Shown: positions 1-7,730 of the stretch, piece by piece
Layout: each line of letters opens with the position of its first letter
Numbering within the stretch: position 1 is the first letter of the stretch
NCBI GenBank assembly: GCA_964533185.1
Contig: CAZHLD010000032.1
Coordinates: 1 to 29,316, forward strand
Direction: 5' to 3'
DNA length: 29,316 nucleotides
DNA from: CAZHLD01 sp964533185
GTDB lineage: Bacteria; Acidobacteriota; Terriglobia; Acidiferrales; UBA7541
Position numbers and translations under genes: made by a program
Notes under the pieces: model-generated
What the model was told of the DNA's origin: nothing
Seen by the model: the letters and a program-made list of their open reading frames with translations, nothing else
Database searches by the model: none

Positions 1-2
1 GC

Positions 3-1082
3 TCCTTCCTCCTCGGCCTGCTCGGAGGCCGCGTGGTAGGCCCCATTGGCGGCTCCATCGTCAGCCTGCCCGCCTTCCTCTTCCACGGCGAATGGCTTTC
101 CATGCCCATGGCAGCCACGGCCGGCCTGCTGGGCGGATTGATCCGCCAGTTGATTCCCAATAAAGAAGACCTCTGGGACTTTGGCCCCTTCCTATTTCTG
201 GGCATCCCCCGATCCTTGATTCGCCTTGTGCGTGACGCCCGCATCCCCTGGGCCATGCTTCCGCTTTCCGCCTGTGTCGCGCTCGAGCTCGGCCGCATCG
301 CGCTGGGCCACGCCGTGGGCGGTCACTGGATGTTTTTCATTGACCCGCAGGGCGCCTGGCAGTTCGCTCTGGTTGTACTGGCCACGGTCATGGCCGTCGC
401 CGTCCCCATCAAAATCTGGAACAACACCCGCATCGAAATGAACCTCGAGCAGCACCAGCAGCTGCTCCTCAAGGCTCGCATGGACGCCCTTTCCAGCCAG
501 ATCAACCCGCACTTCCTCTTCAACACGCTCAACACTGTTTCATCGCTCATCCGCTTCGACCCGGACATGGCCCGCGTCGTGGTCCTCAAGCTCTCCAACA
601 TTCTCCGCCAACTCCTCCGCAAGCACGAAACCTTCGTGCCGCTCCGCAACGAGATCGACTTCATTGACGATTACCTCGACATCGAAGTCGTCCGCTTCGG
701 CCGCGACAACCTCCACATCACCAAACAAATCGACGAACGCACGCTGGAGACCTTCGTCCCCAGCATGTTGCTCCAGCCCATCGTCGAGAACTCGTTGAAG
801 CATGGTCTTGCTGCACGGCTTGAGGGAGGGCGCATCTCCATCCGCACCTCCACGCGAGACGGCCGCCTCATCATCGAAATTGAAGACAACGGCGTCGGTA
901 TCCCCGAAGCTCGTCTCCCGCAAGTCTTCGCCGACGGCATCGGCATCAGCAACGTCCACGAGCGCCTGAAGGTTCTTTACGGCGACGACTTCCGCATGGA
1001 CATCTCCAGCCGCGAAGGGGAGGGCACCCGCATCCGCATCGAAGTGCCCGAACTCGTCCCCGCGCTCCACGCCGCCAGCTAA
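3..1082 (+). CDS. LytS/YpdA-type sensor histidine kinase, 5' end outside window
   Basis: Membrane histidine kinase that would autophosphorylate and pass phosphate to a LytTR-type response regulator. The frame is open to the left edge, so the N-terminus is missing. Numbering from the GTG at 33, hydrophobic segments cover about residues 1-40, 75-92 and 108-128, as in the 5TM sensor part of LytS proteins. The His_kinase motif INPHFLFNTLN follows with the phospho-acceptor His160. The C-terminal HATPase region shows the N-box (IVENSLKHG) and G-box (DNGVGIP). The family is clear, but the sensed signal cannot be read from the sequence. No response regulator is present downstream in this window, so the partner may lie upstream or elsewhere. 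Confidence 0.9.
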   Translation, partial: SFLLGLLGGRVVGPIGGSIVSLPAFLFHGEWLSMPMAATAGLLGGLIRQLIPNKEDLWDFGPFLFLGIPRSLIRLVRDARIPWAMLPLSACVALELGRIALGHAVGGHWMFFIDPQGAWQFALVVLATVMAVAVPIKIWNNTRIEMNLEQHQQLLLKARMDALSSQINPHFLFNTLNTVSSLIRFDPDMARVVVLKLSNILRQLLRKHETFVPLRNEIDFIDDYLDIEVVRFGRDNLHITKQIDERTLETFVPSMLLQPIVENSLKHGLAARLEGGRISIRTSTRDGRLIIEIEDNGVGIPEARLPQVFADGIGISNVHERLKVLYGDDFRMDISSREGEGTRIRIEVPELVPALHAAS

Positions 1083-1145
1083 GCCGCCCAGCCCGCCCCG
1101 CCCGGGGCAGGGAAGTGGCGTCCTCCTCGCCCAAGCAGATTGAGC

Positions 1146-1185
1146 TTGACAACCAGCCGTTCTTACTGTATTGTCTGTACAGACA
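1146..1185 (+). promoter_or_regulatory. Promoter with overlapping palindromic operator for the GbsR-like gene
   Basis: TTGACA at 1146-1151 and TATTGT at 1169-1174 are separated by 17 bp, close to the sigma-70 consensus. A perfect 14-bp palindrome, TGTCTGTACAGACA (1172-1185), begins inside the -10 box. It lies 16 bp before the ATG at 1202. The position suggests autorepression by the downstream winged-helix regulator; that link is inference. Confidence 0.7.
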
Positions 1186-1201
1186 GAAAGGACTGATAAC
1201 A

Positions 1202-1741
1202 ATGCCGAAACTCTCCCCCACCGAACAGAAGTTCATCCTCCACTGGGGCGAAATGGGCACCCGCTGGGGCATCAACCGCACCGTGGCCCAGGTTCACGCC
1301 CTGCTCTATCTCTCCGCCACTCCCCTTCACGCCGCAGACATTGCCGGGACTCTCTCCGTCGCCCGCTCCAACGTCAGCACCAGCCTACGCGAGCTGCAAA
1401 GCTGGGGCATCGTCCGCGTCGTCCACGTCCTGGGCGACCGCCGCGACCATTTCGAGTCGCTGAAAGACGTCTGGGAGATGTTTCAGATCATCTGCGAGCA
1501 GCGCAAGCGCCGCGAAATCGACCCCACGCTGGCCATGCTCCGACAAGCCGTTGCCGACCTCGAAAAGGCTGGCCCGTCCGAAGCCCATGCCCGCGAGCGC
1601 CTCGAGGAGATGCTCGAGTTCTTCGAGACGATGACCTCTCTTTATGATGAAGTCCGGCGCCTGCCCTCGGGCGCGCTGCGTGGCTTTGTCAAGATGCGTG
1701 GCAAGGTGCGGAAGCTGGTCGGCCTCAAAGCCGCCGGCTGA
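1202..1741 (+). CDS. GbsR/MarR-like transcriptional regulator
   Basis: A 179-residue DNA-binding protein of the GbsR branch of the MarR superfamily. Seen in the sequence: a start motif FILHWGEMGTRWGINRTVAQ, then a winged helix (DIAGTLSVARSNVSTSLRELQSWGIV, about residues 45-72) and a predicted C-terminal dimerisation helix. I chose the ATG at 1202 because it follows a strong promoter and palindrome. The frame is open further upstream, but a start there would lie before or within the promoter. Relatives often control osmoprotectant uptake or efflux genes, and the ligand here is unknown. The next genes (DCC protein and a small membrane protein) follow closely and may be co-transcribed targets. 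Confidence 0.85.
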   Translation: MPKLSPTEQKFILHWGEMGTRWGINRTVAQVHALLYLSATPLHAADIAGTLSVARSNVSTSLRELQSWGIVRVVHVLGDRRDHFESLKDVWEMFQIICEQRKRREIDPTLAMLRQAVADLEKAGPSEAHARERLEEMLEFFETMTSLYDEVRRLPSGALRGFVKMRGKVRKLVGLKAAG

Positions 1742-1758
1742 GGCGAGGTGCGTTACCC

Positions 1759-2193
1759 ATGGTTTCGCTCAGCTCAGATCTCACAGACGCCAAAGGCCGC
1801 CGCGCCCCAAACGGCTGGATTTTCTTCGACGCCGATTGTCCTTTCTGCACTCGCATCGCCCGCCGCATGCGCCCTGCAGTCGAGCCTCGCGGCTTTGGTC
1901 TGGCCGCTCTTCAAGACGCGCGCGCGCAAGCCCTGCTGGGCCTCACGGGCGAAGTGCTTCTCCAGGAAATGCGCCTGCTCACCTCCGACGGCCGCCAGTA
2001 CGGCGGCGCCGACGCCTTCATCGAGATCTCCCGCCGCGTCTGGTGGGCTTGGCCGTTCTACGCAATTTCCTATGTGCCGGGGATGCGCTCGCTGATGCGT
2101 GCGGTTTATCGAAAAGTTGCCGCGCGCCGCTCCTGCGCTGCCGGCACCTGCCGTCGGCCCGCGACGCAGCGGGGAAGTGGTGCCCGGCTTTGA
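1759..2193 (+). CDS. DCC-family thiol-disulfide oxidoreductase-like protein
   Basis: A 144-residue protein of the DUF393/DCC (YuxK-like) family. These are thioredoxin-fold proteins with a conserved DxxCPxC motif near the N-terminus. Here FFDADCPFC lies at about residues 22-30, giving the paired cysteines. The C-terminal part (WWAWPFYAISYVPGMRSLMRAVYRKVA) matches the usual amphipathic end of the family. It starts 18 bp after the regulator and ends 10 bp before the next gene, so it probably belongs to the same transcript. Substrate and redox partner are unknown. Confidence 0.75.
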   Translation: MVSLSSDLTDAKGRRAPNGWIFFDADCPFCTRIARRMRPAVEPRGFGLAALQDARAQALLGLTGEVLLQEMRLLTSDGRQYGGADAFIEISRRVWWAWPFYAISYVPGMRSLMRAVYRKVAARRSCAAGTCRRPATQRGSGARL

Positions 2194-2202
2194 GGAGGTT
2201 TC

Positions 2203-2589
2203 ATGCGTGGCTTGAGCGGTGCTCTGTTGATCGGAATCGGCCTTCTCCACACCCTTTTCGGATTGGTGGTGGGCAGGCATCGAGTGACGGCCATTGCCCG
2301 TGATGGCCTTTGGAATGCGGTTGGCTCCGATCTCGGGCGCAACTCCATCTTTTGGTTTCTCTTTACCGGATTCGTGCTGCTCATCCTTGGCCACCTCTGT
2401 CTGTGGGTCGAGCGGACGTCTCTGCGCCCGGTGTCCGCGCTGGTCGGCTGGGAACTGCTGGCCTTGGCGGCGCCGGGAATCGTGCTGATGCCCGCATCCG
2501 GCTTCTGGCTCGTTCTGAGTGTGGCCGTGCTGATTGTTTTCCGCGCTCATCGGTGGAAGGTGCTCGCAAGAGCAGCACCGGGGAGGTGA
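2203..2589 (+). CDS. Small four-helix membrane protein (DUF6463-like)
   Basis: A 128-residue integral membrane protein with four hydrophobic segments: about residues 5-24, 48-66, 80-98 and 99-116. The loop between helices 1 and 2 contains RHRVTAIARDGLWNAVG, which I associate with DUF6463 proteins. A purine-rich GAGGAGG sequence shortly before the ATG is a good ribosome binding site. The gene lies between the DCC protein and the protease-like gene with short gaps. No function is known, and the family name is from memory. Confidence 0.7.
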   Translation: MRGLSGALLIGIGLLHTLFGLVVGRHRVTAIARDGLWNAVGSDLGRNSIFWFLFTGFVLLILGHLCLWVERTSLRPVSALVGWELLALAAPGIVLMPASGFWLVLSVAVLIVFRAHRWKVLARAAPGR

Positions 2590-2595
2590 ACAACC

Positions 2596-3393
2596 ATGAA
2601 GAAAAGCATTCTCGTTTCTGTGCTGCTAGCCAGCCTGGCTGTGCCCTGCCTCGCTCAAACCAAGTCGGGCGACGACACCGAAGCGGAGATCCGTAGGCGA
2701 CGTGTGGAGCGGAATTACCGATTCGCGATTGTTTCTGTCATCTTTTTCATTGGGGGGACCCCGGCCGGTGCCCAGGGCAAGCCCTCTTCGGACGAAATTC
2801 CCATTGAGCGCTGCGACGTCCTGCCGGTTGTCGCTGTCAAAATCGAAGGCGTCAACTACCGTTTCTTGGTGGACACTGCGGCAACGACAATCTTGAACAT
2901 CAAGTCCTTTTCCAAGGGAAAGTCTAAATCCATCGAAGTCTCCTCTTGGACCGGCACATCGGCCACCAGCGCCCGCGAAGTTTCCCTGCCTGACCTCACG
3001 TTGGGCCGCTACACCTTGCGCGGCCTCAAGCTGCCTGCAGTGGACCTGAGCGCTATCGGCAAGGCGTGTGGCGGCAAAATTGACGGCATTCTAGGCATTG
3101 ACCTGCTCGACCGCATGGGTGCAACCATCGACCTCGAGCGTCGTGTTGCCCGCCTCGGCCCGAGTCCCAACTCGCCAGATCGCAGCGCATCCTCGGCTCA
3201 CGCAGAGATGATGACCGCCATGGAATCCTGTGTCACGGCATTCAATCGGGGAAACTCAGCGGAGCTCGAGAACTGTCTAGATACCGATATAGTTCTTTAC
3301 ACGCCGTGGGGCGAATTTCGCGGACGCGAACAGGTGATTGGCTACCTGCGCCAGCGCTACCTGACCGTCAAGCCGACCCCCAATTCTCCATGA
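2596..3393 (+). CDS. Mosaic exported protein: retropepsin-like aspartic protease plus truncated SnoaL-like domain
   Basis: A 265-residue exported protein with an unusual build. Residues 1-21 form a normal signal peptide ending CLAQ. A second signal-peptide-like stretch, ending AGAQ, follows at about 43-60. Residues 70-190 look like a bacterial retropepsin-type aspartic protease: FLVDTAATT carries the D-T-A catalytic motif, and GILGIDLLDRMG is the typical second half. Residues 200-262 start a SnoaL/NTF2-like domain, but the frame ends abruptly. A +1 frame ORF beginning at the overlapping ATGA (3390-3479) continues with MRDVRVIGDALLHAYD, which reads like the missing strand. I infer a frameshifted or fused gene. 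The GTG at 2701 is an alternative start for the protease part. The 3' end overlaps the convergent bshA. Confidence 0.6.
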   Translation: MKKSILVSVLLASLAVPCLAQTKSGDDTEAEIRRRRVERNYRFAIVSVIFFIGGTPAGAQGKPSSDEIPIERCDVLPVVAVKIEGVNYRFLVDTAATTILNIKSFSKGKSKSIEVSSWTGTSATSAREVSLPDLTLGRYTLRGLKLPAVDLSAIGKACGGKIDGILGIDLLDRMGATIDLERRVARLGPSPNSPDRSASSAHAEMMTAMESCVTAFNRGNSAELENCLDTDIVLYTPWGEFRGREQVIGYLRQRYLTVKPTPNSP

Positions 3394-3436
3394 AGATGCG
3401 TGACGTGCGCGTCATTGGAGATGCTCTCTTGCACGC

Positions 3437-4573
3437 CTACGACTTCGCCGCGCTCGCCGTCCCCAACACCTTTTGGTAGTACGCCTCATAAATGGGGATC
3501 ACGTCGTTCGCACAATACTTCTTTTTCGCGTTGATGCGCGCCGCCTGTCCCATTGCGCGGCCGCGGTCGGGCAGAGAGAGGATCTGCAAAGCGAATTCGG
3601 CGGCGGCCTGCACGTCCCGAGCCGGCACCAGGTATCCGTCCACTCCGTGCTCGAGCACTTCCGGCAGCCCACCCGTGAAGCTCGCCACCACGGGCACCTC
3701 GCACGCCATTGCTTCAAGCGCCGCCAGCCCAAACGACTCGAGGTCTGACGGCAGCAGAAACAGGTCGGCCAGGCCCAGCAGCTCGAAAACTTTGTCCTGC
3801 TTGCCAAGGAAGTGGACGTCGCGCCCCAGGCACTTCTGCCGCACCAGCCATTCGGCTGCGCCACGGTCGGGCCCATCGCCGATCAGCACCAGCTTGGCGG
3901 GCATCTTCGCCCGCACCAGCGCGAAAATCTCCACCACATCGGTGATGCGCTTCACCGGCCGGAAGTTGGAGAGGTGCATCAGGATTGGCTCGCCCTTCGG
4001 CGCCCAGCGCTCGCGTTCGCTCTGGTTCGGGTTGCGGCAGTACAGGTCGCAGTTTACGAAGTTGGGGATCACCTCGATCGGGTTCCTCACGTCAAACTCA
4101 TCCAGCGTCACCTGCCGCAGGTACTTTGAGATCGCCGTCACCCCGTCGGACTGCTCGATCGAGAATTTCGTGATTGGCAGGTAGCTGCGGTTGCTCCCGA
4201 CCAGGGTGATGTCCGTCCCGTGCAGCGTGGTGATGAACGGCAGTTTCCGCGGCGCGGCCATTGCCCGCGCCAGTAGCGCGCTCACCGAGTGCGGGATGGC
4301 GTAGTGCACGTGCAGGAGGTCCAGGCTTGCTGATTCCGCCACGTCCAGCATTGCGACCGCCAGCGCCAGCGCGTAGGGCGGATGGTCGAAGAGCGGATAG
4401 CTGCTCACCTCGACTTCATGGAAGTGGATGCGCTCGCTCGTTGTCAGCCGGATGGGCGGCGCGTAGCTGATGAAGTGGATCTCGTGGCCCCGCGCGGCCA
4501 GCTCGATCCCCAGTTCAGTGGCCACCACTCCTGAGCCGCCGTACGTCGGATAGCAGGTAATCCCGATTTTCAT
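3437..4573 (-). CDS. bshA: N-acetyl-alpha-D-glucosaminyl L-malate synthase BshA
   Basis: A 378-residue GT4 glycosyltransferase that joins UDP-GlcNAc and L-malate in the first step of bacillithiol synthesis. It starts MKIGITCYPTYGGSGVVATE, the characteristic BshA N-terminus with the glycine-rich loop. LLHVHYAIPHS and the C-terminal GPDR, DLFLLPSDLESFGLAALEAMA and VPVVASFTGGLPE motifs follow, with the EX7E pair of GT4 enzymes. I chose the ATG at 4573 over the in-frame TTG two codons earlier. The length matches the family. No bshB or bshC is present here. It is a single minus-strand gene, convergent with the protease-like gene and divergent from the SDR gene. Confidence 0.93.
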   Translation of the reverse strand: MKIGITCYPTYGGSGVVATELGIELAARGHEIHFISYAPPIRLTTSERIHFHEVEVSSYPLFDHPPYALALAVAMLDVAESASLDLLHVHYAIPHSVSALLARAMAAPRKLPFITTLHGTDITLVGSNRSYLPITKFSIEQSDGVTAISKYLRQVTLDEFDVRNPIEVIPNFVNCDLYCRNPNQSERERWAPKGEPILMHLSNFRPVKRITDVVEIFALVRAKMPAKLVLIGDGPDRGAAEWLVRQKCLGRDVHFLGKQDKVFELLGLADLFLLPSDLESFGLAALEAMACEVPVVASFTGGLPEVLEHGVDGYLVPARDVQAAAEFALQILSLPDRGRAMGQAARINAKKKYCANDVIPIYEAYYQKVLGTASAAKS

Positions 4574-4663
4574 GGCCAATGGTCGGCCGGTGTTCGGCCG
4601 GTTTCAACTCCGCAGCGTGCAGGCCACACTCTAGCAGCCGTCCACATCCTCACGCAAACTCCC

Positions 4664-4692
4664 TTGCGCCTCCGTGGGCCTGGTGCTAGATT
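4664..4692 (+). promoter_or_regulatory. Candidate promoter for the SDR-thioesterase pair
   Basis: TTGCGC (4664-4669) and TAGATT (4687-4692) are 17 bp apart, with a TGC extended -10 element. The ATG at 4718 lies 25 bp downstream. This is a moderate match only. Confidence 0.45.
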
Positions 4693-4717
4693 CGCCTGCT
4701 TCCGCAACATCAATTAG

Positions 4718-5500
4718 ATGTCAGGGGAGGTTGTTCTGGCACGTCTGTCCGGCAAGATCGCGTTGATTACCGGAGGGGGGACAGGCATTGGCCGCGCCAT
4801 CGCCATTGAATTTGCCAGCGAAGGTGCGCGCGTAGCCGTCGCCGGCCGCCGCAAGGAATTGCTCTCGGCCCTCGCTGCGGAAATCTACACTAGCGGCGGC
4901 GAAGCCCTGGCTGTCTCCTGCGACGTCACTCGCGCTGACGAAGTCGAGCGCGCGATGGATCTCACCGTCGCGCGCTTCAGCCGCATCGACATCGTCGTCA
5001 ACAGCGCCGGTGCTCTCCTGCCCGGTGCGGCCGACGAAACCTCGGAAGCGCATTTCGACCATATAATTGCCGTCAATCTGAAAGGCACGTTCCTCGTTTG
5101 CCGCGCGGCGCTGGCCCGCCTGCGCAAGTCCGGCGGCGGCAGTATCATCAATATCGGTTCCGTGTTGAGCCTGGTGGGAATGCAGAAGCGCGTGGCCTAT
5201 GCCGCAGCCAAAGGCGGCGTCCTCCAGATGACTCGCGCCATGGCGCTCGACCACGCCAGGGAAAACATCCGCGTCAACTGCATCTGCCCGGCCATTGTGG
5301 ATACGCCCTTGATTGACGAGCTGGCCTCGCGTCATCCCGACCCGCAAGCCTTTCGTCGGATGCGCGCCGAGCAGATTCCGATGGGCCGCCTCGGCACACC
5401 GGAGGACGTCGCGCACCTGGCGGTCTTCCTGGCCTCGGGCGAATCCTCCTGGCTGACGGGCGCAGCGCTGCCGCTCGATGGCGGCCTGACGGCGTATTGA
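4718..5500 (+). CDS. SDR-family NAD(P)-dependent oxidoreductase
   Basis: A 260-residue classical short-chain dehydrogenase/reductase. The cofactor motif TGGGTGIG lies at about residues 18-25, NSAG at 95-98, the catalytic Ser in IGSVLSL, and YAAAK as the Tyr-x3-Lys pair. The C-terminus SSWLTGAALPLDGGLTAY is typical of FabG-like enzymes. The substrate cannot be predicted. No good Shine-Dalgarno precedes ATG 4718, whereas GGGGAGG lies just inside the ORF. The true start could therefore be a few codons later at a non-ATG codon. A hotdog thioesterase follows 36 bp downstream and is probably co-transcribed. Confidence 0.9.
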   Translation: MSGEVVLARLSGKIALITGGGTGIGRAIAIEFASEGARVAVAGRRKELLSALAAEIYTSGGEALAVSCDVTRADEVERAMDLTVARFSRIDIVVNSAGALLPGAADETSEAHFDHIIAVNLKGTFLVCRAALARLRKSGGGSIINIGSVLSLVGMQKRVAYAAAKGGVLQMTRAMALDHARENIRVNCICPAIVDTPLIDELASRHPDPQAFRRMRAEQIPMGRLGTPEDVAHLAVFLASGESSWLTGAALPLDGGLTAY

Positions 5501-5536
5501 TGAGCAGGATTGAAGTTTCTTCGGAAAGGTCTTTCG

Positions 5537-5986
5537 ATGCCCTCACATCTGATCGAGCGCGCGCGCATAGCTGAGCGGGAGCTGGCCCGCCGCCTTCGCG
5601 AAAGCAACGCCGGCCGTCTGTTTGGGTTTGAGCTGGAGGCGGCGGAAACCGGACGCGCCGTATTGCGGATGCGCGTCCGCCCGCGCCACAAGCAAGTGCA
5701 TGGCGTAGTTCATGGTGGGATTCTGGCGGCGCTGGCGGATACGGCCGGCGGCCTGGCCAGTTACATGGTGGTTCCGCGCGGGACGCGGATTGCCACCGTG
5801 GAGATGAAGATCAATTACCTCGAGCCAGTGGACCGCGGCACTGTGGTGGCCGAAGCCCGCGTCCTCCGCCGCGGCCGGAACTTTATAGTCGTAGATTGTG
5901 ACGTGCACGATGGAGAGGGACGCTTGGCGGCCAAGGCCCTGATGACCTTTTCCATCGGCGCAATCGAACGCCCGCCCCGCTCTTGA
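5537..5986 (+). CDS. PaaI-type hotdog-fold acyl-CoA thioesterase
   Basis: A 149-residue hotdog protein expected to hydrolyse acyl-CoA thioesters. The core HGVVHGGILAALADTAGG (about residues 56-73) carries the HGG motif with the catalytic Asp region of PaaI/YdiI-like enzymes. TVEMKINYLEPV and FIVVDCDVHDGEGRLAAKALMTF follow as the later strands. The ATG at 5537 is supported by GGAAAGG seven bases upstream; an in-frame TTG at 5510 is less likely. Pairing with the SDR gene suggests a shared acyl or aromatic substrate, but this is inference. Confidence 0.85.
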   Translation: MPSHLIERARIAERELARRLRESNAGRLFGFELEAAETGRAVLRMRVRPRHKQVHGVVHGGILAALADTAGGLASYMVVPRGTRIATVEMKINYLEPVDRGTVVAEARVLRRGRNFIVVDCDVHDGEGRLAAKALMTFSIGAIERPPRS

Positions 5987-6062
5987 AGCGGGCCACTCGT
6001 CCCAAGCAAAGTCTGGGAATCCCCGCCCACGCCACTCCCGTTCCTTGCGCCTGCAGGGGGTT

Positions 6063-6118
6063 GACTCTCAACTCTTAACTCTGGACTCTCGACTCTGGAC
6101 TCTCGACTCTCGACTCTT
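6063..6118. repeat. Eight-copy degenerate heptamer tandem repeat
   Basis: Eight consecutive 7-mers follow the pattern (G/A)ACTCT(C/T/G), filling 56 bp of the gap between the thioesterase and the convergent Hfq-like gene. The 7-bp period means expansion would shift any reading frame, but none runs through it. The last copy ends one base before the Hfq-like stop codon. Confidence 0.85.
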
Positions 6119-6119
6119 C

Positions 6120-6461
6120 CTACTGCCCGTCCACGCCGCCCTGGGCGTGCTCTTCGCCTTCCTTGTGCACGTACTTGATCATGTGTTTGTAGATGAGCAG
6201 ATTGGGGCTGCCGGACCGCGTCAGCTTGATGCAGTCGCGGTCGTACCACTCGATCACTCCGTGCAGCACCTCGCCGTCGGTCAGCGTCACGGCCACCGAC
6301 GTCCGCGCCTGCATTTGCTTCACCCAGTAGAAATTTTCAGCATGGGTCTGCTCAGGCGGGGCCGGCTTTTTGTGCGGCTGAGGCCCGCCAAGTGGCGGCC
6401 GGTTTCCGAACTGTTCTTTGACTTCAGTCAGCGTGGGACGGAACAACTTGCGGTTCACCAT
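6120..6461 (-). CDS. Hfq-like Sm-fold RNA-binding protein with long N-terminal extension
   Basis: A 113-residue protein. Residues about 41-101 resemble the Sm fold of Hfq: VKQMQARTSVAVTLTDGEVLHGVIEWYDRDCIKL corresponds to the Sm1 strands. NLLIYKHMIKYV carries the YKH signature of Hfq Sm2. The first 40 residues, rich in Pro and basic, are not in canonical Hfq, and the Sm1 part is diverged. AAGGAG lies six bases before the ATG. It is the last gene of a minus-strand run (tmk-like, deaminase-like, holB). Probable RNA chaperone or a related Sm-like protein; RNA partners are unknown. Confidence 0.8.
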   Translation of the reverse strand: MVNRKLFRPTLTEVKEQFGNRPPLGGPQPHKKPAPPEQTHAENFYWVKQMQARTSVAVTLTDGEVLHGVIEWYDRDCIKLTRSGSPNLLIYKHMIKYVHKEGEEHAQGGVDGQ

Positions 6462-6541
6462 AAGGACTCCTTCCAGGTGTAGCTCCCCCTAATAAAAAGG
6501 CCGGCTTTGGCAAATGTGATGCGCAAGACATCGCGCAGGAT

Positions 6542-7675
6542 TCATCCCCGGTTGGCGCGGTCCGTTTCACCGCCCGGCGGTCTACCCAGGGAGACTGCCA
6601 GCGCATCCAGGCCGAGTGTCCGGTTGATGTTGCGTCGCATCCGGCCATGGAGTTGATCCAGGCCTTCGACACCTTGCGTGAGCCAGTCCAGGTTCACCTT
6701 GCTGCTGAGGGCCTCCAGATCGTGTCGCAGGGCTGGGTTCCGCAGGACACTGTTCGTTCGGCCGCAGAACAACTCGAGCAGGTCGGTCATCAGACTATAG
6801 AACAATTCTAGAGTTTTTTCAAAGGGCTGTTTTTCGCTTTTGGCCAGTTCCGAGGTCTCGGCAAAGAGCCGCGCATAGGACCGTCCCCCCGCCGCCCTCT
6901 CGATAACGCCTAATACGGAGCGCCGCAGCTGGATGGATTCATTGGCGTCCACCTCCAGGGCCACGCCCGGGCATCCTTCCGCCAACTGGGCGGCCAGCTT
7001 GCGGTCGGCAGCCTTCCAGTCGGTGCGCGCCTTCAGGAACTCCTCCACCTGCGCGTCGGGCACGGGCGCAAAGGAGAATTGCAGGCAGCGCGAGCGGATC
7101 GTATCCCGGAGCAGGTTGGGGTTTGGCGCCAGCAGGATCAGCGTGGCGGTCTCCGGCGGCTCCTCCAAGATCTTCAGGAAGATACCCACCAGGTCCACCC
7201 GCATCGTTTCAGCGCCGTCCAGGATGAAGACCCGCCGCCGCACCAGCGGCCTGAAGTTCGCTGCTCGTTGGACGGCCCTCAACTGCCCCATGCGCAGCAC
7301 CGGCCGCACCACCGGTGTCCGCAGCCGCACCGGGTCCGGCACAATCGCCCAGACGTCCGGGTGCGCCTGCAAAATCAGCGGCATGCGCTCGACCATCGCC
7401 GCATCCGCGCTTTCTCCGCGTTCGGCCAGGCCCTGGTCAATTAAAGGCTTGGGATCGGCCAGCCGGGCGATCTGTTGGCAGGTATTGCACTCTCCGCAGA
7501 AGTCGTCCGCGAGCCGCTCGCAGTTGGCCGCCTGTGCAAAGCGCAGCGCCAGGGTGTACTTGCCCACGCCGCGCGGCCCGGTGAACAGCATGGCGTGCGG
7601 CACGCGCCCGCTGGCCAACATTCGGCGCAGCGCCGTGACAATCTTTTCGTTTCCGACGAATGTTTTGAAGCCCAT
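6542..7675 (-). CDS. holB: DNA polymerase III delta-prime subunit
   Basis: A 377-residue clamp-loader subunit. MGFKTFVGNEKIVTALRRML opens the AAA+ domain. GPRGVGK is the Walker A loop (about residues 34-40). Four zinc-ligand cysteines sit in CERLADDFCGECNTC, as in delta-prime. RVFILDGAETM replaces the Walker B region, and LLAPNPNLLRDTIRSRC contains the SRC sensor motif. The ATG at 7675 was chosen because the longer upstream frame has no family similarity. It lies 55 bp after the deaminase-like gene. The tmk-holB neighbourhood is common in bacteria, which suggests the extra gene was inserted between them. Confidence 0.9.
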   Translation of the reverse strand: MGFKTFVGNEKIVTALRRMLASGRVPHAMLFTGPRGVGKYTLALRFAQAANCERLADDFCGECNTCQQIARLADPKPLIDQGLAERGESADAAMVERMPLILQAHPDVWAIVPDPVRLRTPVVRPVLRMGQLRAVQRAANFRPLVRRRVFILDGAETMRVDLVGIFLKILEEPPETATLILLAPNPNLLRDTIRSRCLQFSFAPVPDAQVEEFLKARTDWKAADRKLAAQLAEGCPGVALEVDANESIQLRRSVLGVIERAAGGRSYARLFAETSELAKSEKQPFEKTLELFYSLMTDLLELFCGRTNSVLRNPALRHDLEALSSKVNLDWLTQGVEGLDQLHGRMRRNINRTLGLDALAVSLGRPPGGETDRANRG

Positions 7676-7730
7676 TTGATTTGGGATTGTCGAATCCAGA
7701 TCAGCACGTCCCGGCAGCTTGAGTTCTGAC

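Noticed and set aside
4582..4604. Regulatory hairpin from the repeated CGGCCGG upstream of bshA
   Set aside because: The two copies are short direct repeats of GC-rich sequence and do not form a convincing stem or operator.
6480..6515. Rho-independent terminator between holB and the Hfq-like gene (GC stem followed by TTTTT on the minus strand)
   Set aside because: The stem is short and imperfect, and the T-run pairs with part of it. The evidence is too weak for a call.
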